The notes under the pieces are model-generated. The model searched no databases, was not told where the DNA came from, and saw nothing but the letters and a program-made list of their open reading frames with translations. DNA of 64,000 nucleotides from Croceitalea sp947503285 (GTDB taxonomy: Bacteria > Bacteroidota > Bacteroidia > Flavobacteriales > Flavobacteriaceae): NCBI RefSeq assembly GCF_036985505.1, contig NZ_BTGQ01000001.1, positions 744,001 through 808,000 of the forward strand, written 5' to 3'. Both the position numbers and the translations under genes were made by a program. Below, piece after piece: positions 60,398-64,000 of the stretch. Position 1 is the stretch's first letter, and every line of letters begins with the position of its first letter.

Positions 60398-60682
60398 ATG
60401 GGCAAAGAATTCCGTATTATAAACATTTTTTTAGCAATATTCATTGTTTTATCCAACATCTTCTTTTTTATACCTGGGACATTACAAATAATGAATGAGT
60501 TTGGTTGTTGCTGGGGATTTGGAACGATGATTTTACCAATTACCTTAATTGGAAACTTATATCTCATACCAAGTACTTTATCAATTTTTAATAAGTACAA
60601 TAAGAATAAAACACTATTGTTTTTTAATGTAACTGGAGCTGTTGGTTGTTTTTTTTTGGATTTGGCTTTTTTACAATTCTAA
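60398..60682 (+). CDS. Small membrane protein, 94 residues
   Basis: The ATG lies five bases after the uvrA stop. Three hydrophobic segments (FLAIFIVLSNIFFFIPG, GTMILPITLIGNLYLI, LFFNVTGAVGCFFLDLAF) suggest a three-helix membrane protein. It is AT-rich compared with uvrA. It lies between the true uvrA end and a second partial uvrA tail, so it is probably part of an insertion. No family recognised. Confidence 0.6.
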   Translation: MGKEFRIINIFLAIFIVLSNIFFFIPGTLQIMNEFGCCWGFGTMILPITLIGNLYLIPSTLSIFNKYNKNKTLLFFNVTGAVGCFFLDLAFLQF

Positions 60683-60703
60683 AAATTAAAATTTTATGCG
60701 AAC

Positions 60704-60790
60704 AGTCGTGATTTTATAGCAGAAAGTACTTCAGCAATGGTGCATAGTAATGCGTCGTTTACGGCGAAGTATTTGGGGGATAAGAATTAA
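60704..60790 (+). pseudogene. Remnant of a second uvrA 3' end
   Basis: In the frame ending TAA 60788-60790 this reads DFIAESTSAMVHSNASFTAK and on to YLGDKN. The true UvrA C-terminus reads LLAEGTPEEIVKSKESFTAK and on to YLAEKI. Seventeen bases, TTTACGGCGAAGTATTT, are identical at 60360-60376 and 60758-60774. The upstream part is missing. The residue differences show that it is a divergent copy, not a simple recent duplication. Confidence 0.75.
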
Positions 60791-60802
60791 TTGATTCTAT
60801 AA

Positions 60803-61564
60803 ATGACTATTATAAAATTTTCCAAGCTCATTAAAGTTATTCTCGCAATAGCTTTGACGTTTGTGGTCTTGACAGCTGCGTTTTATTTTTGGCAACGAAA
60901 AGAATATTTCGATTTAAAAGATAATTTCCCTGGAAATACCTACGATGTTTATGTCCAGAAGATTGAGAATGAAGAGGATTCTTCATGGGAAATGATTTAT
61001 GATGCACAAGACTCCATACTAATTGATGTTAACTTGCACAGTAAGTTTGACTACCAACTTGGTAAAAACATCTACCCATTAATTAGAATAGGAATAAATC
61101 ATTTTTACTTTACCAAGATTCAATTAGATCGTTTTGAAGCACGCCTATATAGCCCATTTAACGAAAACCACACAATTACATTTGTCAAAAGAAAGATGTT
61201 TTTAAATAAGCGAACTATTACTGGAAAATGGATTTCTGAGTTTTGGCAGAAGAACTATGAAATCAATTTTAAACCACCTCCCTCCCCTTTTCCAATTGAC
61301 TCACTTTGGCCATGCATCTATGAAATCAATTCAAATGAAATTAAATTCAATTGTTTAGAAACCAATACATCAGAACTAGTTTACAGTAGCAATAATGAAT
61401 TTTTGAAAATGAAATTATATAGTATGGTGCCTTCTATTCCTCACCGAAGTTGGAAAATCCTTGAATTAAAAGATAGCATTATGAGGGCAAAAGTAAACTA
61501 TAAAAGTGAAATTGAATCAAAATATCATACTGATACTTTAGTGCTGAAAAGATTTTTTGAATGA
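60803..61564 (+). CDS. AT-rich membrane-anchored protein of unknown function
   Basis: A 253-residue protein with one N-terminal helix (about residues 11-28) and a long outer domain rich in Asn, Lys and aromatic residues. It contains NFPGNTYDVYVQKIENEED and later FKPPPSPFPIDSLWPC. No catalytic motif is seen. Its base composition is more AT-rich than the flanking uvrA and bestrophin genes, as is the gene at 60398, which suggests both arrived by transfer. Family not recognised. Confidence 0.65.
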   Translation: MTIIKFSKLIKVILAIALTFVVLTAAFYFWQRKEYFDLKDNFPGNTYDVYVQKIENEEDSSWEMIYDAQDSILIDVNLHSKFDYQLGKNIYPLIRIGINHFYFTKIQLDRFEARLYSPFNENHTITFVKRKMFLNKRTITGKWISEFWQKNYEINFKPPPSPFPIDSLWPCIYEINSNEIKFNCLETNTSELVYSSNNEFLKMKLYSMVPSIPHRSWKILELKDSIMRAKVNYKSEIESKYHTDTLVLKRFFE

Positions 61565-61801
61565 AATCCGAACAATCGTTTTTCAACTAGATAAATACTA
61601 TAAGCTTTCATTTCACAAGTAGCGTTATTAAACTACAAATTTCTTAGTCTGTTTTTCTTGGTAAGATCCCTTTCTTAAATTCAAACCGATCAACTAATGC
61701 TAAACATATTTTCGATATGAAAAGCGAAATATCGATTAAAAATACCAACGTCATTTAATAGTCATAATTTCGTAGCTTGTCTCCTAGAAAAAACTGCTTC
61801 C

Positions 61802-62857
61802 ATGTACACCAAAAAAACCTATTCCGCCTTTCATATGGCGGTTTGGACCCGTTTTGAGACCCTATTGTTTATCATCATCATTTTGGGCGTCGTCGCCACA
61901 TATTATTTTCTTGACTTGGCCTGGCTAAAAATTCCTTGGACGCCCTTGGCCTTAATAGGTACCGCCGTGGCCTTTGTCATCGGTTTTCAAAACAACTCCG
62001 CCTATGGTAGAATTTGGGAGGCCCGAAAAATTTGGGGTGGGGTGGTCAATACCTCACGAACCTTCGGGATGTTCGTGCAAGACATGGTCACCAATGAAAA
62101 AGCTGAAAACCCGCTACAGAACGAAGAACTACAAAAGGAAATTGAGGTATTGACCTATCGCCATATTGCCTGGATGACGGCCCTAAGACATGCTATGAGG
62201 GCACAACGATCATGGGAGACTACTGCAAAACACAGAACCAATCAAGATTGGGATGCCAGACCACCAGAACATGAATTTGAGCTGACCAGTGACTTAGAAC
62301 CCTATCTTTCAGAAGGGGATTTAGAAGACGTACTAAAAAAGAACAACAAACAAACTGCTATTTTATACCAACAATCACATCATTTGAGGCAACTTAAGGA
62401 GCGAGGTCTCATTTGGGAGTTTGCCTTTTTAAAATTGGAAGGTGTTTTAGAAGAGTTGTTTACGTTACAGGGCAAAAGCGAACGTATCAAAAATTTTCCC
62501 TATCCCAGGCATTTTGCCACGCTGAACCATTTCTTTATGTGGATATTCGTGTTATTGCTTCCGTTTGCATTGGTGCCGCAATTTGGTGAAATAGGACGGG
62601 ATATTGCTGAACACCACCCTCTCGTGGGGGACTTGTTTATTTGGCTTAGCGTACCTTTTTATATTATTGTCGCGTGGATATTCCATACGATGGAACGCAT
62701 CGGGCGTACCGGTGAAAATCCTTTTGAGGGTACGGCCAACGATGTTCCGATATCCACCATTTCCAGGGGAATTGAAATTGACCTTAGGCAAAATCTCGGG
62801 GAAGAAAACAATACCATTCCAGAACAGTTTCCTATGAGACACAATGTACAATTCTGA
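61802..62857 (+). CDS. Bestrophin-family anion channel
   Basis: A 351-residue membrane protein. The start WTRFETLLFIIIILGVVATY and the following PWTPLALIGTAVAFVIGFQN (with GRIWEARKIWGG) are characteristic of bacterial bestrophin homologues. LNHFFMWIFVLLLPFALVPQ is a later helix, and GRTGENPFEGTANDVPIS matches the conserved acidic segment of the family. It should form a pentameric channel. It is preceded by about 235 bases without a gene. Confidence 0.9.
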   Translation: MYTKKTYSAFHMAVWTRFETLLFIIIILGVVATYYFLDLAWLKIPWTPLALIGTAVAFVIGFQNNSAYGRIWEARKIWGGVVNTSRTFGMFVQDMVTNEKAENPLQNEELQKEIEVLTYRHIAWMTALRHAMRAQRSWETTAKHRTNQDWDARPPEHEFELTSDLEPYLSEGDLEDVLKKNNKQTAILYQQSHHLRQLKERGLIWEFAFLKLEGVLEELFTLQGKSERIKNFPYPRHFATLNHFFMWIFVLLLPFALVPQFGEIGRDIAEHHPLVGDLFIWLSVPFYIIVAWIFHTMERIGRTGENPFEGTANDVPISTISRGIEIDLRQNLGEENNTIPEQFPMRHNVQF

Positions 62858-63032
62858 CCATAACAATACACGGTATTTGAACCATATGTAAGCTAGAAAT
62901 CAAGAACATCCTATCTGCGAATTCGGTTTAGGGTAGGTCGAAATACAACGCAAACACCCGAATTAGTGAAAATAGTGTTCTCAAAACCTTTTTTGAGATA
63001 CATGTGTTCCCTATATCAAAGACTTACTGTCG

Positions 63033-63040
63033 TAGTTTTG
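63033..63040 (+). promoter_or_regulatory. -7 box of the lipoprotein gene
   Basis: TAGTTTTG fits TAnnTTTG and ends five bases before ATG 63046. The mRNA would be almost leaderless. Confidence 0.45.
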
Positions 63041-63045
63041 ACACC

Positions 63046-63537
63046 ATGATACGACTAAACGACATTTACAAATTGATTTTATGCGGAATAGTAGTAACCT
63101 TTGGTTCTTGTTCCGATTCAGACGATTCTGAACCCATGGAAGAACCATCTGTTGAACTTACGACTGCCCTAAGTGGTTTTTATGTGGGTTCGATAGCTGC
63201 CGACCAAGGTTTGGCCGATACGTCGGTCATTATCAGGCCGAATGGCACAGATCGGTTCAACGGGGAATATTTTGGTACCAGCAACTTTACACCATGCTGT
63301 AACGTTGAGGGCAATGATGGCACCCTGAACTTTCAAGTAGAAGGTCTGCAATTATTGAATATGGCCGTACGACTTGATTCAGAATTGCCGCCCTGTACGG
63401 CCAATATTGACGGTAATGGCGAAGCGACTTTGTCGGAAGAAGGGAATAGATTGGTCTTCAATTTAATACAAGACGGATGCGGCGTCCAAAACTTTCCAGT
63501 GACATTAACGGTGGTCAAGGTCAGAAATCTAGAGTAA
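63046..63537 (+). CDS. Small lipoprotein, 163 residues
   Basis: A lipoprotein signal ends TFGSC at about residue 21, followed by the acidic SDSDDSEPMEEPS. The mature domain has LSGFYVGSIAADQG and CCNVEGNDGTLNFQVEGLQ, later PPCTANIDGNGEATLSEEG, and ends VTLTVVKVRNL. The beta-rich pattern with several Cys is typical of small Bacteroidota lipoproteins. Function unknown. ATG 63046 is chosen because the frame start at 63004 adds a tail without signal character. It converges with the AraC-type gene. Confidence 0.7.
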   Translation: MIRLNDIYKLILCGIVVTFGSCSDSDDSEPMEEPSVELTTALSGFYVGSIAADQGLADTSVIIRPNGTDRFNGEYFGTSNFTPCCNVEGNDGTLNFQVEGLQLLNMAVRLDSELPPCTANIDGNGEATLSEEGNRLVFNLIQDGCGVQNFPVTLTVVKVRNLE

Positions 63538-63544
63538 AATCAGC

Positions 63545-64000
63545 CTACTTTCGTTGCTGGTATTGCAAAGGGGTCATACCGGTGTACTTTTTAAAAATCC
63601 GATAAAAGGTCGCCGGTGATTTAAAGCCCACCGTATTGGCCATACCGATCAAAGAATAGGCTTTCCATTCTTCATTATGCAACATCCTTTTAAGTTCCTC
63701 AACCCGTTTTTGGTTGATATAATCCTTGAAACCCATGTTGAACTTATGGCGCAGATAATGCCTAATGCTCTGGGGCGGAATCCCGAATAACTTAGACAGG
63801 TAACTGATACTTATTTCCGTATCGGTGTATAGCTTTTCTTCACCAAAATACTTTTGAAACAGAGCATCCAATTTTTCACTATTCTTCAATGCCCCGCGGG
63901 TATCATGCCGTCCTTTCCCAAATAAAACAGGTCTGACCCATTTCATTTCAAGTACCGTATAGACTATCAACGACCCATTCACAAAAATCACCATTGGCAT
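63545..64000 (-). CDS. AraC-family regulator, C-terminal part
   Basis: A frame open to the right edge, so the N-terminus is missing; the methionine at 64000 is probably internal. The last 90 residues are a two-helix-turn-helix AraC domain (TEISISYLSKLFGIPPQSIR, LIGMANTVGFKSPATFYRIF, then KKYTGMTPLQYQQ). The partial N-terminal end is hydrophobic (MVIFVNGSLIVYTVL), suggesting a membrane region as in 7TM-type AraC regulators of flavobacteria. Confidence 0.85.
   Translation of the reverse strand: MPMVIFVNGSLIVYTVLEMKWVRPVLFGKGRHDTRGALKNSEKLDALFQKYFGEEKLYTDTEISISYLSKLFGIPPQSIRHYLRHKFNMGFKDYINQKRVEELKRMLHNEEWKAYSLIGMANTVGFKSPATFYRIFKKYTGMTPLQYQQRK

Noticed and set aside
1..64000. tRNA or rRNA genes
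   Set aside because: No cloverleaf-type or rRNA-like stretch was recognised on reading, but no covariance search could be run.

Overview
The window is chromosomal DNA of a marine-type member of the Flavobacteriaceae (Bacteroidota). Several observations agree on this. Promoters are of the Bacteroidota kind (TAnnTTTG -7 boxes, some with a TTG 17-23 bases upstream). Many genes belong to families typical of the phylum: a ferredoxin with a LuxC-like acyl-CoA reductase, DUF6146/DUF6787-like proteins, a BatA-domain protein with a degenerate dihydroorotase, TIGR02757, and Bacteroidota-type ParC/ParE. TonB-dependent uptake is present, and secreted proteins often start as lipoproteins with a Cys followed by acidic residues. 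No rRNA, tRNA, CRISPR array, complete transposase or prophage was recognised.

Layout. 1-5450: the start of an HlyD-type export protein, an XRE regulator, then three tandem paralogous membrane proteins on the minus strand. tsaE, a 43-residue peptide gene and a shortened fourth relative of the membrane family follow. 5560-11700: alanine dehydrogenase with a small partner, a repeat-flanked GIY-YIG nuclease cassette, proline dehydrogenase, aroB, a DinB-family protein and an Lrp regulator. The set leans toward amino-acid metabolism. 12100-21450: an XRE regulator, a lipoprotein, TerC, a sterol-desaturase-type hydroxylase, parC/parE, ychF and a ferredoxin. 21530-25800: acyl-CoA reductase, serC and serA with a frameshifted four-helix-bundle gene between them, and a DUF937 protein.

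25860-31410: small flavobacterial proteins, then a probable metal-uptake locus. It holds two small CELC-containing membrane proteins, a TonB-dependent receptor resembling zinc receptors, an acidic lipoprotein and a MerC-domain protein. 31440-35600: a secreted aspartoacylase-like enzyme, folE, msrA, an LolD-type ATPase and TIGR02757. 35770-39280: a di-haem peroxidase and a PhoX-like lipoprotein with collagen-like repeats, followed by a repeat-rich stretch without genes. 40200-45220: an oxidoreductase, a secreted S10 peptidase, an SGNH hydrolase and a glycosyltransferase. 45360-49550: a BatA-domain protein, a dihydroorotase homologue without its HxH motif, a small membrane protein and an esterase, closely packed. 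49760-53770: a second Gfo/Idh/MocA oxidoreductase, a VOC lipoprotein and an MBL-fold hydrolase. 53850-64000: a conserved protein of unknown role, a peroxiredoxin, an endonuclease III without its iron-sulfur cysteines, an ECF sigma factor, uvrA followed by an AT-rich insertion carrying a second uvrA tail, a bestrophin, a lipoprotein and part of an AraC regulator.

The strongest candidates for undescribed biology are the mosaic membrane-protein family around tsaE, the GIY-YIG gene between duplicated palindromic repeat units, the CELC/TonB/MerC locus, the uvrA-tail insertion, and two enzymes that have lost textbook metal-binding residues. All functions are read from motifs and remembered family features; no database search was run.
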